This document shows, piece by piece, positions 48,338-56,505 of a stretch of 64,000 bases of DNA. The DNA is from Paludibacteraceae bacterium. Its GTDB lineage: Bacteria; Bacteroidota; Bacteroidia; Bacteroidales; Paludibacteraceae. The notes beneath the pieces are model-generated. The model was not told where the DNA came from and ran no database searches. It saw nothing but the letters and a program-made list of their open reading frames with translations. The DNA lies in assembly GCA_017479885.1 (NCBI GenBank), contig JAFVBR010000030.1:124001-188000 (forward strand). The letters are read 5' to 3'. How positions within the stretch are numbered: position 1 is the stretch's first letter; every line of letters begins with the position of its first letter. Made by a program: the position numbers and the translations under genes.

Positions 48338-48435
48338 GTAGAGACTGTACTTTTAGATCGTTCGAGCGAAGCGAGATAAGAATATATTCAGTCTCTACTG
48401 CAATTAGTCTCTACTGCAATCAGTCTCTACTATAT
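48338..48435. repeat. GTAGAGACTG element, copy 2, with 16-bp repeats
   Basis: GTAGAGACTG (48338-48347) and CAGTCTCTAC (48389-48398) form inverted arms 41 bases apart. From 48388 a 16-bp unit (TCAGTCTCTACTGCAA) repeats three times. It shares an 18-mer with 10993-11011. Confidence 0.85.
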
Positions 48436-48504
48436 TCTCTCTATTATATCCTGTGACTGAACTTTTTTCAGGATGAGACGCATCAACAGCCTGACACTCT
48501 CCCG

Positions 48505-48747
48505 ATGCTGCAAAAGGCAAAATCCGGCTTAACGAAGAAACCGCAGCGTCTATCAAAAACAATGACACAAAGACAACTCTCTGCAAAAGAGATATTTGAG
48601 CAAATTCATATCACCCTGTTCAGACATTTGGCGAACACATTCTGCATAGAATGGCATAAAATTCGCAAACATATTCTCCGCAGAGTTGCAAAAATGTTCG
48701 CCAAACTGCAATCTACGAAAGAAAGAATATTTCCGTGCTGTTGCTAA
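48505..48747 (+). CDS. Doubtful small ORF
   Basis: 80 codons (MLQKAKSGLTKKPQRLSKTM onward), Lys/Arg-rich with HLANTFCIEWHKIRKHI and a Cys-rich end. It has no promoter of the local class and contains an inverted repeat. It may be chance coding in repeat-rich DNA. Confidence 0.2.
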   Translation: MLQKAKSGLTKKPQRLSKTMTQRQLSAKEIFEQIHITLFRHLANTFCIEWHKIRKHILRRVAKMFAKLQSTKERIFPCCC

Positions 48748-48891
48748 CCGTCATTAAGACAGCATGATAACACTTCTACACCAAAATATCTGTAAAAATA
48801 TATAGACGCTGCGGTTTCTTCGTTAACTTCTAAAAATAACACAATAATTTGATTCCGCGATGGGTTATTTTTATAATTATATTGAATTATA

Positions 48892-48921
48892 TTGCGAAAT
48901 AGAAAATATTTCACTATCTTT
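48892..48921 (+). promoter_or_regulatory. Promoter of the leader and lipoprotein operon
   Basis: TTG 48892-48894, 19 bp, TATCTTTG 48914-48921. Confidence 0.8.
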
Positions 48922-48945
48922 GCAGCGACAAAATTGAAAATAATT

Positions 48946-49005
48946 ATGCGAATCACCCCCCCCATATCAAGTAACTGCCTATTCGTCATAATTTTAAGCA
49001 CTTAG
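48946..49005 (+). CDS. Candidate 19-residue leader peptide
   Basis: ATG at 48946 gives MRITPPISSNCLFVIILST and a TAG at 49003-49005, directly against the first base of the terminator stem. The start is about 20 nt from the predicted transcription start, after an A-rich stretch. A run of eight C lies in codons 4-6. The arrangement suits attenuation or a small RNA with a short ORF. No stretch of repeated codons is seen that would name a signal. Confidence 0.45.
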   Translation: MRITPPISSNCLFVIILST

Positions 49006-49039
49006 CGGTGTCCGTTTGTTATGCGGATACCGTTTTTTT
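49006..49039 (+). terminator. Intrinsic terminator in the leader
   Basis: CGGTGTCCG and CGGATACCG pair over 9 bp (one G-U) around a 9-base loop, followed by seven T. It lies before the first gene of the operon, about 47 bp upstream of it. Confidence 0.8.
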
Positions 49040-49085
49040 ATTTATATATACTATAATATAAACGAAAAACAATTTTGATGTCAAT

Positions 49086-49811
49086 ATGAAACTTAAAATT
49101 CTTCTCTCATTAGTCTTATTCTCAAGTGCAATTTATCTGTCTGCGTCCGACATTATTGTCACTCTCGAGAGTCAAAAAATAGAGGCTTTAATCACAGAAG
49201 TGTCCTCCTCTGAGGTACGCTACAAAAAGGCGTCTAATCCTGATGGTCCGACCTTTGTTATTACTACTGCAGATATAGCCAGTATCATATATCAAAACGG
49301 TGATGTGCAGGCATTCGACAGTCAGCCTTCACAGCAAAGTGTAGTCATCGTTGAACAGCCGGCCCCTGCAAAAACATCTAAGAATAAGCATAACAATTAC
49401 ATGGTTGCCGGCACTGGTGGCTATCCTTTGCAACAGATAGGCTATAGCAAGTTTGCATGCGGCAACATTCAGATGAACAGAAAACAATATGCTGATTTCT
49501 TACGCAACAATTCTGCCTTTGCATATTCTATGTATAGAGATGGAGTTATTCTCGAATATTGCGGTTGGAGTGCACTCGGCACAGGCGTTGTCTTTATCGG
49601 TGTTCTTACTCCCTTCTTCTGGCCCGGAGCTATCATCGGAGGTATCATTGCTTTGGAGAGTGCTCCTTTGCTCTATTTCGGCATCACTCGCCAGCGCAAC
49701 AGTGTAACTGTATATAATATGGAACGCTCAGGAGTCAAACCACAACTCTCGTTCCGCCTCAAACCCAAAGATTTCAACTCTGATGGTCTTGGTTTCGCCC
49801 TCAGTTTCTAA
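49086..49811 (+). CDS. Secreted protein, 'DIIV' N-terminal module, membrane-active C-terminus
   Basis: 241 residues. Signal peptide to about residue 20 (IYLSASDIIV), then an N-terminal module of about 65 residues: VRYKKASNPDGPTFVITTAD and IIYQNGDVQAFDS. It is a widespread Bacteroidetes domain with unknown role. The C-terminal half has a hydrophobic segment (GTGVVFIGVLTPFFWPGAII) and ends in FALSF. The module recurs in the gene at 51039 with an unrelated C-terminus. First gene of the operon behind the leader terminator. Confidence 0.82.
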   Translation: MKLKILLSLVLFSSAIYLSASDIIVTLESQKIEALITEVSSSEVRYKKASNPDGPTFVITTADIASIIYQNGDVQAFDSQPSQQSVVIVEQPAPAKTSKNKHNNYMVAGTGGYPLQQIGYSKFACGNIQMNRKQYADFLRNNSAFAYSMYRDGVILEYCGWSALGTGVVFIGVLTPFFWPGAIIGGIIALESAPLLYFGITRQRNSVTVYNMERSGVKPQLSFRLKPKDFNSDGLGFALSF

Positions 49812-49827
49812 AACTAAAATATCTGAT

Positions 49828-51018
49828 ATGAAAAATCTATACATATTCAACTTGCTGCTTCTCGCAATCACATTGTTTTCCGCATGCAACAATCCTGCGG
49901 CCGACCTGCCGGTAGTCACTACAGGCAATGCACAATTGTTTGCTTCCTCGCGTACTGCCGCTTGTGACGGCGCTGTCGTCAGCGAAGGCGGCGGAAAAGT
50001 TATAGAACGTGGCATCTGCTATACGCAAGGCATTGCCACTCCTGATATCAGCAGCCCGCACGTGTCATCCGGCACAGGCAAAGGGCAGTTCTATTGCTCT
50101 CTGCCTGATATTGGTCCCGGCACCTGGTCATACCGTGCATATGCTGTCAACGAAGCCGGCACTGCTTATGGTGACGCTCTATCTTTCACTATGACTGCCG
50201 ACAGCAACGGCAACACCGATGTAACGCCCGTCCCGGGCGGAGGGTCAGGAGGCTCTTCAGGAGACAATACGGGAGGTAATACAGGAGGTGACAACACCGG
50301 CGGTAATATCACACAAAAGGAGATAAAGACTATAGAGTGGGCTATAAACGAGATAAATAGCAAATACTCGTCTCCGGGAGCAAAATCAACAGAGATGTAC
50401 CGCTTCAAAGTAAAGATAGACAGATTGATGACTCTGCTATCAACTATTCCTTCTCCCTATAATGATGTCAATATGCGAGTATATGACGAAACAGGTAGCA
50501 TTCTGTCATATTATACTAAATATTTAGATAATCAACCGTTTACTTCTTCATCACAGGTGCCGCTCGAAGGCTCAGAGATATATTTGAAGGCATATCTTTG
50601 CAACTACTCCACAACAGAAGGAACAATTTATTACGAATTGCAAAACGGATATATCGAAGAAGTGCTTACTCAAGGCCGCGGCATCGACATGACACCGCCT
50701 GCTGCCGTCAAGGCCGTTACCGTTGCTCAGTTCCTTGCCGCTCCCGAAAACCTTACCCAATACTACCAACTTACAGGTACAGTGAGCAATATCACAAATA
50801 CAACCCGTGGCAGATTCGACCTTACGGATGCTACCGGCACTGTATATATTTATGGTCTGACCGAAACTTATCAGCCCCTAATGTACGATGGAGAAGCCTA
50901 CAACGACGGCTCGTTCAGAAACCTCAATATCAGTGATGGTTCTACCGTCACTATATGCGGACTTAAGCACGTATATAATGACAATAACGAAATGTTTGGT
51001 GCATATTTCATAAAATAA
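49828..51018 (+). CDS. Lipoprotein, Ig-like N-terminal module plus OB-fold-like C-terminus
   Basis: 396 residues from the ATG at 49828 (MKNLYIFNLLLLAITLFSAC), lipobox LFSAC. The N-terminal module (about 25-125) ends TWSYRAYAVNEAGTAYGDA, typical of Bacteroidetes Ig/FN3-like domains. It is about two-thirds identical by eye to the start of the gene at 52886. A Gly/Asn/Thr linker (GGNTGGDNTGGN) follows, then a middle domain. The last 105 residues (VAQFLAAPENLTQYYQLTG, GRFDLTDATGTVYIYGLTET) resemble the OB-fold modules of Bacteroidetes lipoproteins. It starts 16 bp after its neighbour. Confidence 0.85.
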   Translation: MKNLYIFNLLLLAITLFSACNNPAADLPVVTTGNAQLFASSRTAACDGAVVSEGGGKVIERGICYTQGIATPDISSPHVSSGTGKGQFYCSLPDIGPGTWSYRAYAVNEAGTAYGDALSFTMTADSNGNTDVTPVPGGGSGGSSGDNTGGNTGGDNTGGNITQKEIKTIEWAINEINSKYSSPGAKSTEMYRFKVKIDRLMTLLSTIPSPYNDVNMRVYDETGSILSYYTKYLDNQPFTSSSQVPLEGSEIYLKAYLCNYSTTEGTIYYELQNGYIEEVLTQGRGIDMTPPAAVKAVTVAQFLAAPENLTQYYQLTGTVSNITNTTRGRFDLTDATGTVYIYGLTETYQPLMYDGEAYNDGSFRNLNISDGSTVTICGLKHVYNDNNEMFGAYFIK

Positions 51019-51038
51019 AACATTAACATACACAGCTT

Positions 51039-52082
51039 ATGAGACAAAAACTGACACTGATTCTGCTGCTGCTTGCATTCATTGCACAGGCTGCAGACAT
51101 AATAGTACTTCGCAACTCTACACGTGTCGATGCCATCATTCAGGAGGTAGGTACTTCCCAAGTGCGATACATTAAAGCCGACAATCCCGGCGGACCAGTT
51201 TTCGTACTTGATATATCTGAAATCAACACCATTCTGTATAACAACGGCGATGTACAGGTCTTCACCAAGAATGCGCAGCAACAATCCGTGCAACAGCAGC
51301 AACCCGTGCAGCAGTCCGTACAACAAGGAGGCAACTACTCTGTGCCTCAGGGCAACAGCTACTATCCGCAAGAAAACTACTATCTGCCTTCTGACTATAA
51401 AAAGGAGAAACCTAAAAAAACTGAAAAAACCAAGAAACCAAAGAAACCGTTGCCATCAGCATTCATAGGACTCAACATTGGTACCGGAGCCACTTTCAAT
51501 CCTTATATCATCAATCCCAATTACATTTCTCTCGGCTTCGATTGGGCTGTCTCCCTCAAGAAAAACAATAAATGGGCAATCGGTATGTACTATGAATGGG
51601 CTGCCTTGGAAAATCTCTCAATGGGATTACAGTTCGTAAATGGTGACTTTATGGCAGAGAAGACAACCTTCATCTGGGGACTGGGAATCTCCATGAGTTG
51701 GAGATACAAGGATTCTGGCGAGTGGAGCAGCTATACTGACTTTCCGCGCCGCCATTCGTTCAATTACCATGGCACTCCCGTTACGCGTTGGGTGTCTTAC
51801 AATGCTGACGATGAAACACCCGTAGCCGCACCTGCTCTCAGACTCGGATTTTCTACAAAGAAGCATTTCTACATGCTATTCGATGTTGCTTGGTTCCCGG
51901 CTTTCTATAGATCTATTACCGACCGCTACGAAACCGGTGACAAGTGGTACGTCCGCGAGGTCAACAGCAACAGCAATATCTTCCAACGCTCTGCCACTAC
52001 CGTCACCATGTCATTTGGCTATCATTTCGATGTTCAACCCAAAAGAAAAACCGACAAACTCTCTAAAGACAAAGACCTATGA
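51039..52082 (+). CDS. Secreted protein, 'DIIV' N-terminal module plus outer-membrane barrel
   Basis: 347 residues. Signal peptide ending IAQA, then the module shared with the gene at 49086 (ADIIVLRNSTRVDAIIQEVG, IKADNPGGPVFVL, YNNGDVQVF). A Gln-rich linker (about 80-100, with QQQSVQQQQPVQQS) and a Lys-rich stretch follow. The C-terminal 200 residues are strand-like with aromatic ends (WAIGMYYEWAALENLSMGLQ, TMSFGYHFDV), consistent with a barrel. The stop overlaps the next ATG by 4 bp. Confidence 0.82.
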   Translation: MRQKLTLILLLLAFIAQAADIIVLRNSTRVDAIIQEVGTSQVRYIKADNPGGPVFVLDISEINTILYNNGDVQVFTKNAQQQSVQQQQPVQQSVQQGGNYSVPQGNSYYPQENYYLPSDYKKEKPKKTEKTKKPKKPLPSAFIGLNIGTGATFNPYIINPNYISLGFDWAVSLKKNNKWAIGMYYEWAALENLSMGLQFVNGDFMAEKTTFIWGLGISMSWRYKDSGEWSSYTDFPRRHSFNYHGTPVTRWVSYNADDETPVAAPALRLGFSTKKHFYMLFDVAWFPAFYRSITDRYETGDKWYVREVNSNSNIFQRSATTVTMSFGYHFDVQPKRKTDKLSKDKDL

Positions 52083-52873
52083 AACACTCACTAATATATT
52101 TCTCCGCTGTTCTGCTTTTGCTCACAGGATGCAATTATGCAGAGATACCTATCGACAAGTCTGAGACCGACAACATTAATTTCGACCAGTTTGTCGATAT
52201 GCGAGACGGGCAGGTGTATAAATATGTTCAGATAGGCGACCAGATTTGGATGACTGAAAACATGCGTTATTTGCCCAAAGTCAACAACACCTCCGATGAC
52301 GACCAATACCGTGTGTACGGATATACAGGCTCCAACCCTAACGAAGCCCGCTCGTATGGACTCTCACCAGAAACATCCAACGACAACGTGCCTGCAGGAT
52401 TCGCTGTATATCCTAATTTCGGAGTCCTTTACAACTACCGTGCTGCACAGGCTGCCGTGCCTCAGGGTTGGCGTATCCCTACACAGGCGGACTATCAGAA
52501 ACTTCAGTCATATCTTGAAGAAGAACTTGGGAAACGCATGCGAAGCAATATCAGCAACCTTGCCGTGGTAGCTTTGCTTTCCGACAAAACGGCATCTATA
52601 GGTATCGATTGGGCATCTTCTGACTTGAAAAATGAAAATTTGAAAAATAATCATCCCGAGTGGGGCTTCTCTGGATTCAATCTCCTCCCCGCAGGCAACT
52701 ATGTCGGCGAATTTCAGTATGCAGGCAAACGTGCTTACCTCTGGACGCAGACCGTTCCTGAATCCTACAACGAACAACATGAAGTGATGTCGATTGAGAA
52801 CAATGACAACGGATTCCAATTCGAGATTTTCCACAACTCCCATTTTATGAGCCTCAGGTGCATCAAGAACTAA
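52079..52873 (+). CDS. FISUMP-like (Fib_succ_major) lipoprotein
   Basis: 264 residues with lipobox LLTGC. It has the standard FISUMP start, FVDMRDGQVYKYVQIGDQIW followed by MTENMRYLP. Later blocks include FGVLYNYRAAQAAVPQGWRI and PTQADYQKLQSYLEEELGK, and it ends SHFMSLRCIKN. These domains are duplicated across Fibrobacter and Bacteroidetes secreted proteins and resemble bacterial C-type-lectin-like or sulfatase-modifying folds. ATGA overlap with the previous gene, 12 bp to the next. Confidence 0.88.
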   Translation: MKHSLIYFSAVLLLLTGCNYAEIPIDKSETDNINFDQFVDMRDGQVYKYVQIGDQIWMTENMRYLPKVNNTSDDDQYRVYGYTGSNPNEARSYGLSPETSNDNVPAGFAVYPNFGVLYNYRAAQAAVPQGWRIPTQADYQKLQSYLEEELGKRMRSNISNLAVVALLSDKTASIGIDWASSDLKNENLKNNHPEWGFSGFNLLPAGNYVGEFQYAGKRAYLWTQTVPESYNEQHEVMSIENNDNGFQFEIFHNSHFMSLRCIKN

Positions 52874-52885
52874 ACATTATATTAT

Positions 52886-54082
52886 ATGAAAAAACTAAAC
52901 TATCTAATCTTTGCTGCATTCGCTCTCATGGCTTGCAACAATACCCCCGTTGCTTTGCCTACAGTTACCACCGGCGATGCACAACTCTTCACTGAAACAC
53001 AAACCGCCACCTGTGACGGTAATGTTACCAACGATGGTGGTGGAAAGGTTACTGAACGCGGTATCTGCTATGTGCAAGGCAATGCCGTGCCCGATATCAA
53101 CAATACACATGTAGCGTCAGGCACAGGTACAGGGCTCTTCTATTGCTCTCTCACCAACCTCAGCAACGGTACGTGGTCATACCGCGCCTATGCTGTTAAC
53201 GAGGCAGGAACTGCCTACGGCGAAGCGAAAACATTCACCTTCGGCAACGGCTCGGTAACTCCTGAAAACCCGCAGAATCCTGAGAATCCCGATAAGCCCG
53301 AAAATCCTGATAATCCTGAAAACCCGGGGAATCCTGAAAAACAGGAGTTGGTTGTCAACAAAAACGTAACACTTGACGACTTCCTCGGTACATGGTCCGT
53401 GAAAGAAGATATATATAGTGGAACAGATAGCGGATGGGAACCGCTCTCATATCAATCTGCTGTTGTTAAGGCGTATAATGACGGGTGGATTGAAATCTAC
53501 GGATTGTATGGCGATCTGTCGAAAGTCAAGGATAGTTTTACTGCTTGGGGAATATGGGACGATACAGAGAAGTGTATAAGAATTTTCGGCGGCTTATATT
53601 CTGAAAAACCGATGTATATTGCAGATACTGCATACTATGCTATTTTCAGCCCCCTCTATCTGACTGATTTTGAAACGATGCAAGGATATTTTATCGGTTT
53701 AACTAATGAAGGGTTCATTGATGATAGCGATGCTATCATAGAAAACGGGGACACACTTGGCTGGGGCGAAGCACGCTTGGTAATGAACATGGACAATCAG
53801 ATTGTATATACCTCAGGCAAAAACCCGTCTTCACGTGGGTATTATGCTAATTCTGCTTACTGGTTTATAGTTAATGAAACTACATGGGCTGTATATACTG
53901 CGGTTATGGCAAGAAATATTGTCCTTACCGGTAGAACCGCACCTGCATCTACCCCTCATAAGAGCAGAATACTACATAAATCACTCCAATCCATGCCGAA
54001 TCCTCTAAAACATAACCATTATGAAACGAGTCTTATTCCTCAGCGCATCGGTTATCCTGCTGATGCTCTCAAGTTGCGATAA
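52886..54082 (+). CDS. Lipoprotein, Ig-like module, Pro/Asn/Glu linker and lipocalin-like domain; probable frameshift at 3' end
   Basis: 398 residues as read. Lipobox ALMAC, then an Ig-like module very close to that of the gene at 49828. A repetitive linker (about 124-151) is built on NPENPD and similar PENP units. Then comes a domain starting VTLDDFLGTWSVKEDIYSG with lipocalin-like features. The last 60 bp overlap the next gene by 62 bp, unusual here, and the tail (from TPHKSRILHK) lacks character. After the CCCC run at about 53948-53955 (ACCCCTC) both other frames stop before the next ATG. A one-base slip would restore a normal end. Confidence 0.8.
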   Translation: MKKLNYLIFAAFALMACNNTPVALPTVTTGDAQLFTETQTATCDGNVTNDGGGKVTERGICYVQGNAVPDINNTHVASGTGTGLFYCSLTNLSNGTWSYRAYAVNEAGTAYGEAKTFTFGNGSVTPENPQNPENPDKPENPDNPENPGNPEKQELVVNKNVTLDDFLGTWSVKEDIYSGTDSGWEPLSYQSAVVKAYNDGWIEIYGLYGDLSKVKDSFTAWGIWDDTEKCIRIFGGLYSEKPMYIADTAYYAIFSPLYLTDFETMQGYFIGLTNEGFIDDSDAIIENGDTLGWGEARLVMNMDNQIVYTSGKNPSSRGYYANSAYWFIVNETTWAVYTAVMARNIVLTGRTAPASTPHKSRILHKSLQSMPNPLKHNHYETSLIPQRIGYPADALKLR

Positions 54083-54737
54083 CCAGTACTGCCTCGTCTG
54101 CGGAGACCGCGGAGGCAGCAGTTCCTCACATAACTCTCCGGGCTACTTCTATATCTCTAAGTGCGAACAGTCCGGCAGCAATATTGTGCTTGAGTGGACA
54201 ACAAGCGATTATGCCAACTACTACACCGTCGAATACGAAGCACCTGACGAATATAGTTATACGACGGTGGCATATTATGAAACCGGCACCTATTATACCT
54301 ACTATTATCCTGACGACGGCTTCTGCATGTTCCGCGTCACTGCACACAACGATTATGGCGAATATTCTGCAACCAATAGTTGTACCTATTCTTCCGGTTC
54401 TTCCTCAGGCGGCGGAGGTTCGTCAGGTGGCGGTGGAGGTACAACCACTCCTACTGAAGAATGGGTAAAGGTGCGGGCAACAGGCTATTTGCCATATTGG
54501 TATTGCCCTACTAAAGGAACGGCAAATAAATATACTGACAATGATGTAGATGCTTACAAAAACACCTACACTGGAGCATACAAGGTTAAGTGGGCATACA
54601 GAGAGTATACCGCTCACTATGGCTACAACAAGATAACTATGGATACAGAATACCACTCGGTTTACAACTCGTCATACGGTGGCTACTGGACGTCGTGCTG
54701 CGACTACTATTACTACGAGTTCACCATACACGAGTAA
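54021..54737 (+). CDS. FN3-like lipoprotein with Gly/Ser linker and Tyr-rich C-terminal domain
   Basis: 238 residues, lipobox LMLSSC. A fibronectin-III-like domain (about 42-120; WTTSDYANYYTVEYEAPDEY, FRVTAHNDYGEYSA) is followed by a linker (about 122-145, SSGGGGSSGGGGG) and a C-terminal domain of about 90 residues rich in Tyr and Trp, ending DYYYYEFTIHE. The linker type and Tyr-rich end match those of the lipoprotein at 46695, at the other end of the island. It overlaps the previous frame by 62 bp. Confidence 0.83.
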   Translation: MKRVLFLSASVILLMLSSCDNQYCLVCGDRGGSSSSHNSPGYFYISKCEQSGSNIVLEWTTSDYANYYTVEYEAPDEYSYTTVAYYETGTYYTYYYPDDGFCMFRVTAHNDYGEYSATNSCTYSSGSSSGGGGSSGGGGGTTTPTEEWVKVRATGYLPYWYCPTKGTANKYTDNDVDAYKNTYTGAYKVKWAYREYTAHYGYNKITMDTEYHSVYNSSYGGYWTSCCDYYYYEFTIHE

Positions 54738-54790
54738 TCATACCTGCCTGTCCTAATCCGCACAAATCAGTGGAATAAATACCGAGATAA

Positions 54791-55675
54791 TCACTCCTCA
54801 AAACTGAGATAGGGTGCCAATCGCTCTATCTCTGTTTCTGTAAGGCAATCCAGCTCTTGCAAATCGTCTATATCTTTCAGTCTGAACTTCGTCCGGCGCA
54901 GTTCGTATATAGCCTTAGCCTGACTGAAACTCAAATACGGATGCCTCTGCAGCATGCTTGCCGACGCATGGTTTACGTTAATGGTTCTTATGCTGTCAGA
55001 ATCTACGATGAAATGGGGAATAATCGAATCTAATGTCTCATCTGGAATCTCCTCTATGTCTCTCAGCTGCTCTGCTGATACATAACCTCCCAACTCCCGT
55101 CTGTATCTAACTATCCGCCTTGCGTAACCGCCTCCTACACCTTTAATATATTTCAATTCAGCAGTGTCGCAGGTGTTCAAGTTGAGCATTGTGTCTTTCT
55201 TCTGCCGGTAATGCATCGCAAAAACAGTGTCTTGTCTTACTCTCGTACTGTCTTCGTTCTGCACTATCTCAATATACGGTTCAATCTGCGCATACAACTC
55301 ATCTGTCATTCCATACACTTTCTTCACTGCTTCTTTCGTCCTCCACTTGCCGCCCTTCGCCCTGTATTTGAGCATATTCCTTACCATCCACGGACGGAGT
55401 CCCAACTGCAACAGCTCCGTGCTGTCGGCTGTGTTAGGGTCAAACTTATGAAGATATAGTGCAACCGTGTCATGTTTGAAGTTCAAATACTCCGTCTGCT
55501 TCTGTTTCTCCATGAGCACACTAATCTCTTCGGGTGAAACAGCATCTGTTGCAGACACCTCTCCCGAAGGCATATTCAGATGGTCGATGAGGTAAAAACT
55601 CCCGATGAAAACAGCAATAAGGGTTAACATTATGCCTAATCCAATCCATTGGTTTCGGGTAAGGGGAGAACTCAT
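54791..55675 (-). CDS. Membrane-anchored helix-hairpin-helix protein (ComEA-like)
   Basis: 294 residues. One N-terminal membrane helix (about 10-30, IGLGIMLTLIAVFIGSFYLI), a coiled linker, then three HhH units: FDPNTADSTELLQLGLRPWM, NLNTCDTAELKYIKGVGGGY and NVNHASASMLQRHPYLSFSQ. ComEA-type proteins bind DNA in the periplasm during uptake. With comEC at 25859 a transformation pathway is plausible; neither gene proves it. The usual Bacteroidetes form of this protein has the same three units. Confidence 0.85.
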   Translation of the reverse strand: MSSPLTRNQWIGLGIMLTLIAVFIGSFYLIDHLNMPSGEVSATDAVSPEEISVLMEKQKQTEYLNFKHDTVALYLHKFDPNTADSTELLQLGLRPWMVRNMLKYRAKGGKWRTKEAVKKVYGMTDELYAQIEPYIEIVQNEDSTRVRQDTVFAMHYRQKKDTMLNLNTCDTAELKYIKGVGGGYARRIVRYRRELGGYVSAEQLRDIEEIPDETLDSIIPHFIVDSDSIRTINVNHASASMLQRHPYLSFSQAKAIYELRRTKFRLKDIDDLQELDCLTETEIERLAPYLSFEE

Positions 55676-55679
55676 TTTA

Positions 55680-55770
55680 TTGACAATTTAGCTATTGACT
55701 ATTTAACAATTGACAATTTAGCTATTGACTATTTAACAATTGACAATTTGGCTATTGACAATTGACAATT
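55680..55770. repeat. 30-bp tandem repeat built of TTGAC heptads, after the sirtuin stop
   Basis: A 30-bp unit beginning TTGACAATTTAGCTATTGAC occurs twice (55680-55709, 55710-55739) and then partially. On the minus strand the heptads ATTGTCA/ATAGTCA follow the sirtuin stop at once. Confidence 0.93.
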
Positions 55771-55773
55771 TTG

Positions 55774-56475
55774 TTATTTGCAATATTTATCTTTTAGAAT
55801 TTGGCAGATTTCGGGGACTCCTTCGGCAGCGCGTTTCTGAATATGGGTGATGCGGTTGGCGTAAATACCGAACTGCGGCTGCCCCGGGTCAACGAACCAG
55901 ATAGGCACATTATCGTCAACATACTGAAGGAGAGAGGCGGCAGGATAGACATTGAGTGAAGTACCGACAACGAGGAATATTTCTGCTTGGGAGGCTATCT
56001 CACAGGCCTTAGAAAACATGGGCACCCCTTCACCAAAGAAGACGATATAGGGGCGGAGGAACGAACCATCGGGGTGACGGGCATCAAGAGGCTGTTCCCA
56101 GCCATGACAAGGCACGGTTGCAAGTTCGTCGTTGCTGCTGCGCAGTTTGGTTATTTCACCGTGAAGATGGGTTATGCGGGTAGAACCCGCACGTTCGTGG
56201 AGGTCATCGATATTCTGTGTAATGACATCAACATCGAAGTATTTTTCCAGTTCAGCAATAGCCATGTGAGCAGCGTTGGGCTGTTTTTCCAGAATCTCGC
56301 GGCGACGCTGGTTGTAGAAGTCAATAACAAGAGGGCGATTGCGGAGAATAGCCTCGTGCGTGCATACATCTTCAATGCGGTATTTGTCCCAATATCCGTC
56401 TGCATCGCGGAAAGTGGAGAGACCGCTGTCGGCGCTGACACCGGCGCCGGTGAAAACTACAAGATGGTGTTTCAT
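55774..56475 (-). CDS. NAD-dependent protein deacylase, class III sirtuin without zinc module
   Basis: 233 residues. NAD-binding GAGVSADSGLSTFRD (10-24), TQNIDDLH, the catalytic HLHGE histidine and GTSLNVYPAASL. Y54 and R57 (FYNQRR) are the pair that marks the desuccinylase/demalonylase class. The two CxxC zinc pairs of most sirtuins are absent: the region between the catalytic His and PYIVFFGE has a single Cys. Zinc-less members occur in Bacteroidetes. A probable promoter is at 56722-56752, leaving a leader of about 240 nt that contains the inverted-repeat element. Confidence 0.9.
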   Translation of the reverse strand: MKHHLVVFTGAGVSADSGLSTFRDADGYWDKYRIEDVCTHEAILRNRPLVIDFYNQRRREILEKQPNAAHMAIAELEKYFDVDVITQNIDDLHERAGSTRITHLHGEITKLRSSNDELATVPCHGWEQPLDARHPDGSFLRPYIVFFGEGVPMFSKACEIASQAEIFLVVGTSLNVYPAASLLQYVDDNVPIWFVDPGQPQFGIYANRITHIQKRAAEGVPEICQILKDKYCK

Positions 56476-56505
56476 TGTTTGAATATTTGAAGGTTAAACT
56501 GGTTA

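Larger units (their letters stand above)
48177..49085. other. Repeat-rich intergenic region upstream of the lipoprotein operon
   Basis: 909 bp. In order: AT-rich 3' flank, 11-bp tandem repeats (48291-48334), palindromic GTAGAGACTG element and 16-bp repeats (48338-48435), a doubtful 80-codon ORF (48505-48747) with an 11-bp inverted repeat (TTTGGCGAACA at 48627, TGTTCGCCAAA at 48695), then promoter, leader ORF and terminator (48892-49039). Confidence 0.75.

Noticed and set aside
48291..48435. Repeat cluster as a replication origin or iterons
   Set aside because: No dnaA, repA or DnaA-box pattern nearby; the repeats also occur in unlinked 3' regions.
55680..55770. 30-bp tandem repeats as a CRISPR array
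   Set aside because: Copies abut without spacers, only two full units, and no cas genes are near.
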